Assembly (NCBI RefSeq): GCF_034058155.1
Contig: NZ_CP139148.1
Coordinates: forward strand, 1,550,001 to 1,614,000
Direction of reading: 5' to 3'
Source: Flavobacterium sp. KACC 22761
GTDB taxonomy: Bacteria; Bacteroidota; Bacteroidia; Flavobacteriales; Flavobacteriaceae
DNA length: 64,000 bases
Of the stretch, positions 52,747 to 61,581 are shown piece by piece. The notes below the pieces were generated by a model. That model saw only the letters and a program-made list of their open reading frames with translations. It did not search any database and was not told where the DNA came from. The translations under genes and the position numbers were made by a program. The number at the start of each line of letters is the position of its first letter. Position 1 is the stretch's first letter.

Positions 52747-52948
52747 TAGAAGAAAATGGCTTGCATTGATCAATATTCCTTTTCAAATGGGAGTCATTAT
52801 CTTTTTGTTTTCTTATTTCGGAACCTGGCTTGATGAAAATCATCCGAGCCCAAAAGTTTATTATAATACTATTTTTGTAATGGCAGGCGTTGCCTTTGCT
52901 TTATATAATGTTATCCGCCAAGTTAATGACATCAACAAATTAAAGTAA
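52727..52948 (+). CDS. atpZ: AtpZ/AtpI-family protein
   Basis: 73 aa. Two membrane helices; begins MEKEPNNRRKWLALINIPFQMGVIIFLFSYFGTWLDE, a match to the AtpZ/AtpI small protein that assists ATP-synthase assembly or Mg/Ca transport. Overlaps the bactofilin gene by 20 bp and precedes the atp operon by about 0.6 kb. Confidence 0.78.
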   Translation: MEKEPNNRRKWLALINIPFQMGVIIFLFSYFGTWLDENHPSPKVYYNTIFVMAGVAFALYNVIRQVNDINKLK

Positions 52949-53006
52949 ATTTTTCATTTATAGCAGCTTTAGATAAAAGTTGCATCTTTGCAAAAAATTA
53001 CTTGAA

Positions 53007-53399
53007 ATGTCATTAAAAAATTACACACCTATTTTTCATTTATTTTGTTTTGCTGTCGTTGCCTGTTTAGTGCATATAGCAGCTTTCTATTTGCTGGAAA
53101 TTGATTTTCAAAAATTTCATTATAGCATAGCATTGCTGTATTTAATTTTTTTCGGATTAGCAGCTTTGTTATACCTTATATTATTAAAGGTAAAAAAGAA
53201 GAATTTTGAAATCATCGGAATGGTTTTCTTATTCGGAACTTTTACACAAATGTTGTTGGGATATTTAATATTGCAGCCAATTTTAGAAAACAAAACAGAA
53301 ACGGTCAATGTTGAAAAAGTCAGTTTTTTTATAACATTTATTTTGTTTTTGTTATTTCAGACGCTTTTAACTGTCCGATTATTAAATGAAAAGCGTTAA
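53007..53399 (+). CDS. Small membrane protein upstream of the atp operon
   Basis: 130 aa from ATG 53007 (MSLKNYTPIFHLFCF). Four hydrophobic helices, no polar active site. The promoter-like CATCTTTGCAAAAA at 52983-52996 lies in front. Position and size are those of the flavobacterial AtpI-like/DUF6168 protein; function unknown. Confidence 0.65.
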   Translation: MSLKNYTPIFHLFCFAVVACLVHIAAFYLLEIDFQKFHYSIALLYLIFFGLAALLYLILLKVKKKNFEIIGMVFLFGTFTQMLLGYLILQPILENKTETVNVEKVSFFITFILFLLFQTLLTVRLLNEKR

Positions 53400-53446
53400 A
53401 ATCGCGAATATGTAAAACAAGGTTCAAAAATAATTTTTCATATCCT

Positions 53447-53475
53447 TTTGAATATTAATAAAAAATGTACCTTTG
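53447..53475 (+). promoter_or_regulatory. atp operon promoter
   Basis: TTTG at 53447-53450, 17 nt, TACCTTTG at 53468-53475, followed by C; 43 nt before the atpB ATG. Among the best promoter matches in the window. Confidence 0.8.
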
Positions 53476-53517
53476 CACCAAATTTTAGAAACGTAAAAAA
53501 ATAAGATTTTCCACGAT

Positions 53518-54696
53518 ATGGTGATTTCAAACAAACCACTCAGCTTTATTCTAGCAGCTTTTGTAGCTTCTCTACCAATTATGGGTTTTGCAAACCCAGA
53601 GAATGATTCAACGCATGTACAAACAGAAACGGCTCACGAAGAGAAAGTAATTTCACACGAAGCTCCAGCGGAAGGAGAGCATGCAGTTGCTCTTGACCCA
53701 AAAGCAAAAGTGGATGCTTTTATTGATCACCACTTACAAGATTCTCACGATTTTGTTTTCTTCCAAGACGAGAAAGAAAACAAACACTATGGTTTTCCAT
53801 TACCAGTTATATTAATTGACGGAGGTTTAAAAGTTTTCTCTTCTTCAAAATTCCACTTTGGTGAAACAGTTGCAGAAGTTGACGGAAGCTTCTACAAATT
53901 AGTTCACGGTAAAATTTACAAAACAGATGCAGCCGGAACAATTACTTTTAATGAGCACGGTCATCCAGAAAATGAAAAACCATTAGATTTTTCAATTACT
54001 AAAAATGTTGTTTCAATGCTTTTCGTATCAGTATTATTATTCTTAATGTTTACTGGATTAGCAAAATCATATAAAAAAGGACCAATCCCAACTGGATTTG
54101 GTAGAGTTTTAGAACCACTTGTAATTTTCATCAGAGATGAAATCGCAGTTCCAAATATTGGAGAGAAAAAATACCGTAAATATATGGGTTACCTATTAAC
54201 TGTATTTTTCTTTATTTGGATCTTGAACTTATTAGGAATGACTCCGCTAGGAATCAACGTAACAGGAAACATTGCTATCACAGTTTGTTTAGCAGCCTTT
54301 ACATTTATCATAACTCAATTTAGTGCAAACAAAGATTATTGGGGTCACATCTTCTGGATGCCAGGAGTGCCAGTTCCAATGAAAATCATCTTAGCTCCAA
54401 TTGAGATCTTAGGAACATTAACAAAACCATTCGCGTTATTAATTCGTTTGTACGCAAACATTACTGCAGGTCACGTAGTAATTATGAGTTTAATTGCAAT
54501 GATTTTCGTTGGAAAAAATTTAGCAGCAGATTTACCAATTTCTTTAGGATTGACATTGTTCATCTCTGTTATTGAAATTTTAGTAGCATTTTTGCAAGCG
54601 TTTATCTTCACAATGTTATCATCATTGTTTATCGGTATGGCTGTTCAGGATCATGATCATGCGCACCACCATGAAGATGAAACAGCAATTATCTAA
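53518..54696 (+). CDS. atpB: F0F1 ATP synthase subunit a
   Basis: 392 aa; E. coli has 271. Signal-peptide-like start (residues 1-24), then a Bacteroidota-specific periplasmic extension rich in His/Glu (to about 150) and the five-helix core. The essential Arg is in FALLIRLYANITAGHVV. Ends in a His-rich tail (DHDHAHHHEDE). First gene of atpBEFHAG; together with the c ring it forms the proton channel. Confidence 0.95.
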   Translation: MVISNKPLSFILAAFVASLPIMGFANPENDSTHVQTETAHEEKVISHEAPAEGEHAVALDPKAKVDAFIDHHLQDSHDFVFFQDEKENKHYGFPLPVILIDGGLKVFSSSKFHFGETVAEVDGSFYKLVHGKIYKTDAAGTITFNEHGHPENEKPLDFSITKNVVSMLFVSVLLFLMFTGLAKSYKKGPIPTGFGRVLEPLVIFIRDEIAVPNIGEKKYRKYMGYLLTVFFFIWILNLLGMTPLGINVTGNIAITVCLAAFTFIITQFSANKDYWGHIFWMPGVPVPMKIILAPIEILGTLTKPFALLIRLYANITAGHVVIMSLIAMIFVGKNLAADLPISLGLTLFISVIEILVAFLQAFIFTMLSSLFIGMAVQDHDHAHHHEDETAII

Positions 54697-54729
54697 TTTA
54701 GAAGTTTAATTTTATATATATAAATAGTT

Positions 54730-54930
54730 ATGGGAACAATTCCAACTTTAGTAGGTGCTGGTTTAGTAGTAATCGGTGCAGGTTTAGGTTTAGGTAAAAT
54801 CGGTGGATCTGCTATGGACGCTATTGCTCGTCAGCCAGAAGCTGCAGGTAAAATTCAAACTGCGATGATTATTATCGCGGCTTTATTAGAAGGTTTAGCA
54901 TTTGCTGCTTTGATCTTAGGAAAAAACTAA
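54730..54930 (+). CDS. atpE: F0F1 ATP synthase subunit c
   Basis: 66 aa, two helices; polar loop ARQPE at 33-37 and the proton-binding Glu54 in ALLEGLAFAA. No Na+-type Gln in helix 1 is obvious, so proton-type is likely. A strong hairpin follows it before atpF. Confidence 0.96.
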   Translation: MGTIPTLVGAGLVVIGAGLGLGKIGGSAMDAIARQPEAAGKIQTAMIIIAALLEGLAFAALILGKN

Positions 54931-54944
54931 TAAAGAAAAAAACT

Positions 54945-54979
54945 AACAACATCTTTAACGGTTGGTTAAAGGTGTTGTT
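54945..54979 (+). repeat. Hairpin between atpE and atpF
   Basis: AACAACATCTTTAAC (54945-54959), loop GGTTG, GTTAAAGGTGTTGTT (54965-54979); one wobble pair. There is no T run behind it, so it is more likely an mRNA stabiliser/processing site than a full terminator. Confidence 0.75.
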
Positions 54980-55018
54980 ACTTTAAAAAAGAAATTAAAT
55001 ATTTAATATAGTTATAAA

Positions 55019-55519
55019 ATGGATAAGTTAATTAACGATTTTTCATTCGGTTTATTCTTCTGGCAGGCTTTAATCTTGGTAATATTGATTTTGCTTTTAG
55101 TGAAATTTGCTTGGAAACCAATTATGGAATCTATTACTGCAAGAGAAGAAGGTATTAAAAATGCATTGCTTTCTGCTGAAAACGCAAAAAGAGAAATGGA
55201 AAACCTGCAAGCTGACAATCAAAGAATTTTGAATGAAGCTCGTGCAGAACGTGACGCGATGTTGAAAGAAGCTCGCGAAATGAAAGAGAAAATGATTGCT
55301 GATTCTAAAAACGAAGCACAAGAAGCGGGTCAAAAAATGATCGAGCAAGCTAAAGCGGCTATCGAAAGTGAAAAAAATGCTGCAATGGCTGAATTGAAAT
55401 CTCAAGTTTCAACTTTATCATTAAGCATCGCTGAAAAATTATTGAAAGAGGAATTATCTAACAAAGAATCTCAAACTAAATTAGTGGAGAAAATGTTAGG
55501 TGACGTAAAGTTAAACTAA
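55019..55519 (+). CDS. atpF: F0F1 ATP synthase subunit b
   Basis: 166 aa. One membrane helix (about 12-30, FGLFFWQALILVILILLLVKFAW), then the long charged coiled-coil stator arm (AENAKREMENLQADNQRILNEARAERDAMLKEAREM). Same operon. Confidence 0.95.
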   Translation: MDKLINDFSFGLFFWQALILVILILLLVKFAWKPIMESITAREEGIKNALLSAENAKREMENLQADNQRILNEARAERDAMLKEAREMKEKMIADSKNEAQEAGQKMIEQAKAAIESEKNAAMAELKSQVSTLSLSIAEKLLKEELSNKESQTKLVEKMLGDVKLN

Positions 55520-55523
55520 GATT

Positions 55524-56057
55524 ATGGCAGGTACAAGAGCAGCAATTCGTTATGCAAAAGCAATTCTGGACTTAGCAAACTCTAAAGGTGTTGCCGAAGC
55601 TGTAAATAACGATATGAAATCAATTGCAAATGCAATTGAGACAAATACAGAATTGAGTACGTTTATTTTAAATCCAACTACAAAAGTTGAAGTTAAAGAA
55701 AGTGCTCTTTTAGAAGTTTTTGCAAATGTAAATGGAGTGACTAAAGGTTTGTTTCATTTATTATTTGAAAATAAAAGATTTGAAATTCTAGATGCAATTG
55801 CAGTAGAATACAATAAATTATTTGATGCAAGTAATGGTGTTCAAGTAGCAAAAGTTACAACAGCTATTCCAATGGATGCTGCTTTAGAAGCTAAAGTTTT
55901 AGCAAAAGTGGCAACTTTATCAGATAAAAAAATTACAATTGAAAATATAGTAGATCCTTCAATCATTGGTGGATTTATTTTGAGAATAGGAGATGATCAG
56001 TACAACGCTTCAGTTGCTTACAGATTACAAGTATTAAAAAGAGAGTTAAGTAATTAG
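55524..56057 (+). CDS. atpH: F0F1 ATP synthase subunit delta
   Basis: 177 aa. RAAIRYAKAILDLANSKG at the N-terminus and the C-terminal IVDPSIIGGFILRIGDDQYNASVAYRLQVLKREL signature; stator connector between b and F1. 4 bp after atpF. Confidence 0.95.
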   Translation: MAGTRAAIRYAKAILDLANSKGVAEAVNNDMKSIANAIETNTELSTFILNPTTKVEVKESALLEVFANVNGVTKGLFHLLFENKRFEILDAIAVEYNKLFDASNGVQVAKVTTAIPMDAALEAKVLAKVATLSDKKITIENIVDPSIIGGFILRIGDDQYNASVAYRLQVLKRELSN

Positions 56058-56094
56058 TTTTATAACACAAAAAGTGTCTAAATTATAAATTAAG

Positions 56095-57672
56095 ATGGCG
56101 GAAATCAAACCTGCTGAAATTTCAGCAATATTAAGAAAGCAAGTAGAAGGTTTTGAATCTGGTGCTACGCTAGAGGAAGTAGGATCAGTACTTCAAGTTG
56201 GAGATGGTATTGCTCGTGTTTACGGGCTATCTAACGTTCAATATGGTGAGTTAGTGGAATTTGATAACGGTATGGAAGGTATCGTATTGAATCTTGAGGA
56301 GGATAATGTTGGGGTTGTATTATTAGGACCATCAACAGGAATTAAAGAAGGATCTACTGCAAAAAGAACTCAACGTATTGCTTCTCTTAAAGTAGGTGAG
56401 CAAATGGTAGGACGTGTAGTTAACACTCTTGGTTTTCCAATTGATGGAAAAGGACCAATCGGTGGAGACTTATACGAAATGCCTTTAGAAAGAAAAGCAC
56501 CTGGAGTTATCTTCCGTCAGCCAGTAACTGAGCCATTACAAACAGGAGTAAAAGCAGTTGATGCTATGATCCCAGTTGGACGTGGACAGCGTGAGCTTGT
56601 TATCGGTGACCGTCAAACAGGTAAATCAACTGTTTGTATCGATACAATCTTGAACCAAAAAGAATTTTATGATGCAGGAAAACCTGTATTCTGTATATAT
56701 GTTGCAATTGGACAAAAAGCTTCAACTGTAGCAGGAATCGCAAAAATGTTAGAAGAAAAAGGAGCAATGGCTTATACAGTTATCGTTGCTGCTAATGCTT
56801 CTGATCCAGCTCCAATGCAAGTTTACGCTCCATTCGCTGGTGCTGCAATTGGAGAGTACTTCAGAGATTCTGGTCGTCCAGCTCTTATCGTTTATGATGA
56901 TTTATCTAAACAAGCTGTTGCTTACCGTGAGGTTTCTCTTTTATTAAGAAGACCACCGGGACGTGAGGCTTACCCTGGAGACGTTTTCTACTTACACTCT
57001 CGTTTATTAGAGCGTGCTTGTAAAGTAATCGCTGATGACGGTATCGCTAAAAACATGAACGATTTACCAGATTCTATCAAATCTATCGTAAAAGGTGGTG
57101 GTTCATTAACTGCATTGCCAATTATCGAAACTCAAGCTGGTGACGTTTCTGCATATATCCCAACAAACGTAATCTCTATTACAGATGGTCAGATTTTCCT
57201 TGATGGAGATTTGTTCAACTCTGGGGTTCGTCCTGCAATCAACGTGGGTATCTCTGTATCTCGTGTTGGAGGTAATGCTCAAATTAAATCAATGAAAAAA
57301 GTTTCTGGAACTTTAAAATTAGATCAAGCTCAATTCCGTGAATTAGAAGCTTTCGCTAAATTTGGTTCAGACTTGGATTCTGTTACATTAAACGTAATCG
57401 AAAAAGGAAAAAGAAACGTTGAAATCTTGAAACAAGGTTTAAATGATCCTTATCCTGTTGAAAACCAAGTTGCTATTATTTACGCTGGATCTAAAAACTT
57501 ATTGAAAAACGTTCCTGTAAATAAAGTAAAAGAATTCGAAGCTGATTTCTTAGCTTACATGAACAGTAAACATAAAGATACGCTTAACGCTTTGAAAGCT
57601 GGTAAATTTGATGACAACATTACAGATGTTATCGAAAAAGCAGCAAAAGAAGTTTCAGCAAAATATAACTAA
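56095..57672 (+). CDS. atpA: F0F1 ATP synthase subunit alpha
   Basis: 525 aa. Walker [14 protein letters not shown] near 170, [18 protein letters not shown], and RLLERACKV; AtpA family complete. Non-catalytic nucleotide-binding subunit of F1. In this organism alpha and gamma are here, but beta and epsilon (atpD, atpC) are not; in Bacteroidota they normally form a separate operon. Confidence 0.97.
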   Translation: MAEIKPAEISAILRKQVEGFESGATLEEVGSVLQVGDGIARVYGLSNVQYGELVEFDNGMEGIVLNLEEDNVGVVLLGPSTGIKEGSTAKRTQRIASLKVGEQMVGRVVNTLGFPIDGKGPIGGDLYEMPLERKAPGVIFRQPVTEPLQTGVKAVDAMIPVGRGQRELVIGDRQTGKSTVCIDTILNQKEFYDAGKPVFCIYVAIGQKASTVAGIAKMLEEKGAMAYTVIVAANASDPAPMQVYAPFAGAAIGEYFRDSGRPALIVYDDLSKQAVAYREVSLLLRRPPGREAYPGDVFYLHSRLLERACKVIADDGIAKNMNDLPDSIKSIVKGGGSLTALPIIETQAGDVSAYIPTNVISITDGQIFLDGDLFNSGVRPAINVGISVSRVGGNAQIKSMKKVSGTLKLDQAQFRELEAFAKFGSDLDSVTLNVIEKGKRNVEILKQGLNDPYPVENQVAIIYAGSKNLLKNVPVNKVKEFEADFLAYMNSKHKDTLNALKAGKFDDNITDVIEKAAKEVSAKYN

Positions 57673-57675
57673 AAA

Positions 57676-57750
57676 AAGTATTAAGTATAAGGTATTAAGT
57701 ATTAAGATTTTTTCTGATACTTAATACTTGATACTTAAGTCTTAATACTT
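57676..57750. repeat. Nested inverted short-word repeat between atpA and atpG
   Basis: AAGTATTAAG at 57676-57685 and 57697-57706; the complement CTTAATACTT at 57720-57729 and 57741-57750. Two nested stems, inner loop 57707-57719. It fills the 88-bp gap. Confidence 0.65.
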
Positions 57751-57760
57751 ACAAAAACAA

Positions 57761-58621
57761 ATGGCAAATTTAAAGGAAATCCGTAATAGAATTACTTCCG
57801 TTTCATCGACGATGCAGATTACATCGGCTATGAAAATGGTTTCTGCAGCAAAGCTTAAGAAAGCACAAGATGCAATCACTGCAATGCGCCCTTATGCCGA
57901 GAAATTAACGGAATTATTGCAAAACCTTTCTGCTACACTTGATGGTGAAGTTGGAGGAGACTATACAACTCAACGTGAAGTGAAAAAAGTATTGCTTGTA
58001 GCAATTACTTCAAATAGAGGTTTATGTGGTGCATTCAATTCTAATATTATTAAAGAGGTTAAAAACCGTTCTGAATTTTATGCAGGAAAACAAGTTGATG
58101 TTTTTCCTATTGGGAAAAAAGGAAACGATGTTTTGTCTAAAACATTTAAAGTTCACAGACATCATAATGCAATTTTTGATAGTTTGACTTTTGAAAATGT
58201 TGCTGGAATTGCTGATAATTTGACTCAAAAATTCTTATCTGGAGAATATGACAGAATCGAATTGATCTACAATCAGTTTAAAAATGCGGCTACGCAAATT
58301 GTTCAAACTGAGCAATTTTTACCGTTAGCTCCAATTAAATCTGATGCAACGACTTCAACAGGAGATTATATTTTCGAACCTTCAAAAGAAGAAATTGTAT
58401 TGACTTTGATTCCAAAATCATTAAAAACGCAATTGTACAAAGGTATTCGTGATTCATTTGCTTCAGAGCACGGAGCGCGTATGACAGCGATGCATAAAGC
58501 AACTGATAACGCAACTGCATTAAGAAACCAATTGAAATTGACTTACAACAAAGCACGTCAAGCTGCAATTACTAACGAAATCTTAGAGATTGTTGGTGGA
58601 GCTGAAGCTTTGAATGGATAA
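57761..58621 (+). CDS. atpG: F0F1 ATP synthase subunit gamma
   Basis: 286 aa. LKEIRNRITSVSSTMQITSAMKMVSAAKLKKAQ at the N-terminus and MTAMHKATDNATALRNQLKLTYNKARQAAITNEILEIVGGAEAL at the C-terminus are hallmarks of the rotor stalk. Last gene of the operon, followed by a terminator. Confidence 0.96.
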   Translation: MANLKEIRNRITSVSSTMQITSAMKMVSAAKLKKAQDAITAMRPYAEKLTELLQNLSATLDGEVGGDYTTQREVKKVLLVAITSNRGLCGAFNSNIIKEVKNRSEFYAGKQVDVFPIGKKGNDVLSKTFKVHRHHNAIFDSLTFENVAGIADNLTQKFLSGEYDRIELIYNQFKNAATQIVQTEQFLPLAPIKSDATTSTGDYIFEPSKEEIVLTLIPKSLKTQLYKGIRDSFASEHGARMTAMHKATDNATALRNQLKLTYNKARQAAITNEILEIVGGAEALNG

Positions 58622-58638
58622 TAAGATATTCAAGAATA

Positions 58639-58671
58639 GAAAAAGCCGGCAATTTGCTGGCTTTTTTTTTG
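58639..58671 (+). terminator. Terminator of the atp operon
   Basis: AAAAGCCGGCAA / TTGCTGGCTTTT hairpin (one G-T wobble) followed by T10. Confidence 0.85.
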
Positions 58672-59026
58672 CATTTTATGGAAGTGGTTTGTGATTCATT
58701 TCACATCGTTTATAAAATGGTGATTCTCAATTTACCCAAAAATTGAGAATCATTACCATTTTATAAAATTATTGCACAGATTTATCACCTCTGTTTTGCT
58801 TTGTCTTTTATGGGAACAAACTAGCTTTATCCGTCCCAATGCTTTGTTTTTTTAAAGGGTTGTATTTTAGCTTTTCTCATTCCCTGTGTTACAAAGTTAA
58901 TACAGAAGCAATTGTAAAAATTATATAATTTTTTTGGGTTTTTATACATTTCACATCTTTAGTTGTTTTAGAATTATAGAATAAACGTAGAAAAATTGAG
59001 TATTTTTGAAGTTTATTTTTAGTATA
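58672..59026. other. Gene-free stretch after the atp operon
   Basis: About 355 bp without a gene. It holds the 59-nt inverted repeat listed separately and, to its right, an A/T-rich unannotated stretch with TTCACATC words at 58700 and 58950. A TATTTTTG element at 59001 belongs to the next gene. Confidence 0.6.
58709..58767. repeat. Long hairpin downstream of the atp operon
   Basis: Arms TTTATAAAATGGT+GATTCTCAATTT (58709-58733) and AAATTGAGAATC+ACCATTTTATAAA (58740-58767), perfect except for a three-base bulge (ATT at 58752). Loop ACCCAA. 25-bp arms but no coding capacity; a MITE-like or RNA element. Confidence 0.65.
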
Positions 59027-59473
59027 ATGGAATTTCAAATACGAGAACTTACTACGATTGAAGAAATGCTGGAGCAAATTGACACCATGCGATTTCTGTA
59101 TCCGAAACTTTCAGTCGAAAAATATCAATCCTTTCTTTTGGAAATGGTACCCCACAATTATATTCAAATCGGAGTTTTTGACAATGATTCTTGTTTGGGC
59201 ATGACGGGTTGTTGGTCAGCCACAAAACTTTGGACAGGAAAATATCTTGAGATAGACAATTTTGTTGTAAATCCAGAATACAGATCTAAAGGAATAGGAA
59301 AATTGCTGACGGATTATGTTGACAAAAAGGCAAAAGATTTAGGCTGTAGTAGTATTGTTTTGGATGCCTTTACTGGAAATTTTGGCGCGCACCGCTTTTA
59401 CTACAATCAAGGATATGGCCCAAAAGGATTTCACTTTGTAAAAGTTTTGGATGAAACCAAATTGACGCAATAA
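59027..59473 (+). CDS. GNAT family N-acetyltransferase
   Basis: 148 aa from ATG 59027 (MEFQIREL). A TTG seven codons upstream overlaps the TATTTTTG promoter element (59001-59008) and is rejected. Motif A is EYRSKGIGKLL (RxxGxG) in the second half and the tail DAFTGNFGAHRFYYNQGY is the usual GNAT end. Substrate unknown. Confidence 0.85.
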   Translation: MEFQIRELTTIEEMLEQIDTMRFLYPKLSVEKYQSFLLEMVPHNYIQIGVFDNDSCLGMTGCWSATKLWTGKYLEIDNFVVNPEYRSKGIGKLLTDYVDKKAKDLGCSSIVLDAFTGNFGAHRFYYNQGYGPKGFHFVKVLDETKLTQ

Positions 59474-59567
59474 AAACAGACACAACTTGTTTTATTGAAC
59501 CTGCAAAATCATTATTAAACCAAAGAATTGGTTATTTTTGTTTTACGAACTTTATTATTAAATTATT

Positions 59568-61028
59568 TTGGGATTATATAAAAATCTATTCAAACAAACT
59601 GCGATTTACGGACTAGCAACGGTTTTACCTCGAATGCTGAGTTTTTTATTGGTCAGATTATATACCGGTATTTTGCCAACTGCAGAATATGGTGAAGTTT
59701 CGATTGTCTTGTCTTGGATGGTTTTCTTTAATGTTGTCCTTTCGTACGGAATGGAAACTGCTTTTTTTAGATTCTATAGTGCCGAAGAGGACAAGAAAAA
59801 TGTAATTGCAACTTCTACAATTTCAATATTTTGGTCGTCTATAGGTTTTTTGTTTGTAGCCTTGATTTTTAGAAATACTTTAGCAGCTTGGGCCGAAGTA
59901 GATGTTCAATATGTAACCTATTCAGTTTGGATTTTAGTTTTGGATGCCTTGGTTTTAGTGCCTTTTTCGAAATTGAGAGCCAATCAACGACCAATGGTTT
60001 ATGCTGCAATTAAGATTGGGAACGTAATAATAAACTTATTGTTGAACATTTTCTTCTTGATGTATTTACCAAAATTGGCCGCTTCAAATCCAAACTCTGT
60101 TTGGGATAATTTATATGTTGAGAATTTCCAAATCGCTTATATTTTCATTGCAAATCTTTTGGCAAGTTTAGCCACATTTATTGTGCTTTCGCCAAATTAT
60201 CTTTCGCTTGGACGCAAATTCGATCCAGAACTTTGGAGAAGAATGATGAAATACGGACTTCCTATTTTGGTTGCCGGTTTGGCATTTGCCGTAAATGAGC
60301 ATTTTGATAAAATCTTACTAGGATATTTACTTCCTGAAAATTTAGCAAAATCTGAAGTTGGTGCTTATTCAGCTTGTTACAAATTAGGATTATTTATGGT
60401 TCTTTTTGCAACGGCTTTCAGATTGGGAATCGAACCTTTCTTTTTTAGTCATGCAAAAAATGAAAATGCACCACAAACCTATGCAGTAATCACAAAATAC
60501 TTTGTGATTTTAGGATCTTTGATTTTGCTTGGAGTTATTGTATTTGCTGATGTTTTGAAGTTTTTGCTACTAAATGACAAATCGTATTGGGAAGCGATGA
60601 AAGTGGTGCCGTTGATCATTTTGGCAAACTTCTTTTTAGGAATTTACAACAACTTGTCCGTTTGGTATAAATTGACAGACAAAACAAAAATTGGAGCTTA
60701 TATTTCGATTGTTGGTGCCATTGTAACTTTGGTCTTAAATTATCTTTTGATTCCAAAATATAGTTATTATGGTTCGGCAATTGCAACTATTTCTGCTTAC
60801 GGAAGTATGATGCTTATTTCGTATATCCTTGGAAATAAATATTACCCAATTCCGTATGATATGAACAAGATTGGTGCTTATTTAGGCGTTTCAATATTAT
60901 TTTCAATAATTTCATTTTACGGATTTAGAGAGAAATATTATGTTGGAATTCCACTTCTTTTAATCTTTATGTATATGGTTTACCATTTTGAAAAAGAAAC
61001 GATTAAAGGAATTATGAAAAGAAAATAA
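59568..61028 (+). CDS. Oligosaccharide flippase family protein
   Basis: 486 aa, 12-14 helices; starts at TTG 59568 (MGLYKNLFKQTAIYGLATVLPRMLSFLLVRLY). N-terminal ATVLPRMLSFLLVR and the polysaccharide_synt-type core are recognisable. A second flippase of the window, unlinked to the 29-40 kb locus. TATTTTTG at 59533-59540 may be its -7 element. dut follows 24 bp later. Confidence 0.87.
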   Translation: MGLYKNLFKQTAIYGLATVLPRMLSFLLVRLYTGILPTAEYGEVSIVLSWMVFFNVVLSYGMETAFFRFYSAEEDKKNVIATSTISIFWSSIGFLFVALIFRNTLAAWAEVDVQYVTYSVWILVLDALVLVPFSKLRANQRPMVYAAIKIGNVIINLLLNIFFLMYLPKLAASNPNSVWDNLYVENFQIAYIFIANLLASLATFIVLSPNYLSLGRKFDPELWRRMMKYGLPILVAGLAFAVNEHFDKILLGYLLPENLAKSEVGAYSACYKLGLFMVLFATAFRLGIEPFFFSHAKNENAPQTYAVITKYFVILGSLILLGVIVFADVLKFLLLNDKSYWEAMKVVPLIILANFFLGIYNNLSVWYKLTDKTKIGAYISIVGAIVTLVLNYLLIPKYSYYGSAIATISAYGSMMLISYILGNKYYPIPYDMNKIGAYLGVSILFSIISFYGFREKYYVGIPLLLIFMYMVYHFEKETIKGIMKRK

Positions 61029-61052
61029 GATGGGGTTAAAAAAAGTAAAAAA

Positions 61053-61487
61053 ATGAAAATACAAATTATAAATAAATCACAGCACGCCTTGCCAAACTAC
61101 GAAACAATTGCTTCGGCAGGAATGGATTTGCGTGCCAATTTAACAGAATCAATTACATTAAAACCCTTAGAAAGAACCATTGTAAAAACGGGACTTTTTA
61201 TAGAATTGCCTATTGGCTACGAAGCGCAAGTAAGACCAAGAAGCGGATTGGCAGCAAAAAAAGGTGTAACCGTTTTAAATTCTCCAGGAACTGTAGATGC
61301 TGATTATAGAGGTGAAATAGGTGTGATTTTAGTAAATTTATCAAATGAAGAATTCGTTATTGAAAATGGCGAACGAATTGCACAATTGATTATCGCAAAA
61401 CACGAAAGAGCAGAATGGATTGAAGTTGAAGAATTATCTGAAACAACAAGAGGCGCTGGAGGTTTTGGAAGCACGGGAGTGAAATAA
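61053..61487 (+). CDS. dut: dUTP diphosphatase
   Basis: 144 aa trimeric dUTPase with motifs: AGMDLRANL (1), [11 protein letters not shown] (2), [17 protein letters not shown] (3), GERIAQLII (4) and the C-terminal [10 protein letters not shown] (5). Hydrolyses dUTP, limits uracil in DNA and supplies dUMP. 24 bp behind the flippase gene. Confidence 0.96.
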   Translation: MKIQIINKSQHALPNYETIASAGMDLRANLTESITLKPLERTIVKTGLFIELPIGYEAQVRPRSGLAAKKGVTVLNSPGTVDADYRGEIGVILVNLSNEEFVIENGERIAQLIIAKHERAEWIEVEELSETTRGAGGFGSTGVK

Positions 61488-61581
61488 GTTTTCAGTCGCA
61501 GTTTTCAGTAATCAGTACTTTAAAAATAAGAACCAAACCAAAGAAGATTTTTTTTAATCTTCCCGCAAAAATAAATATAAA

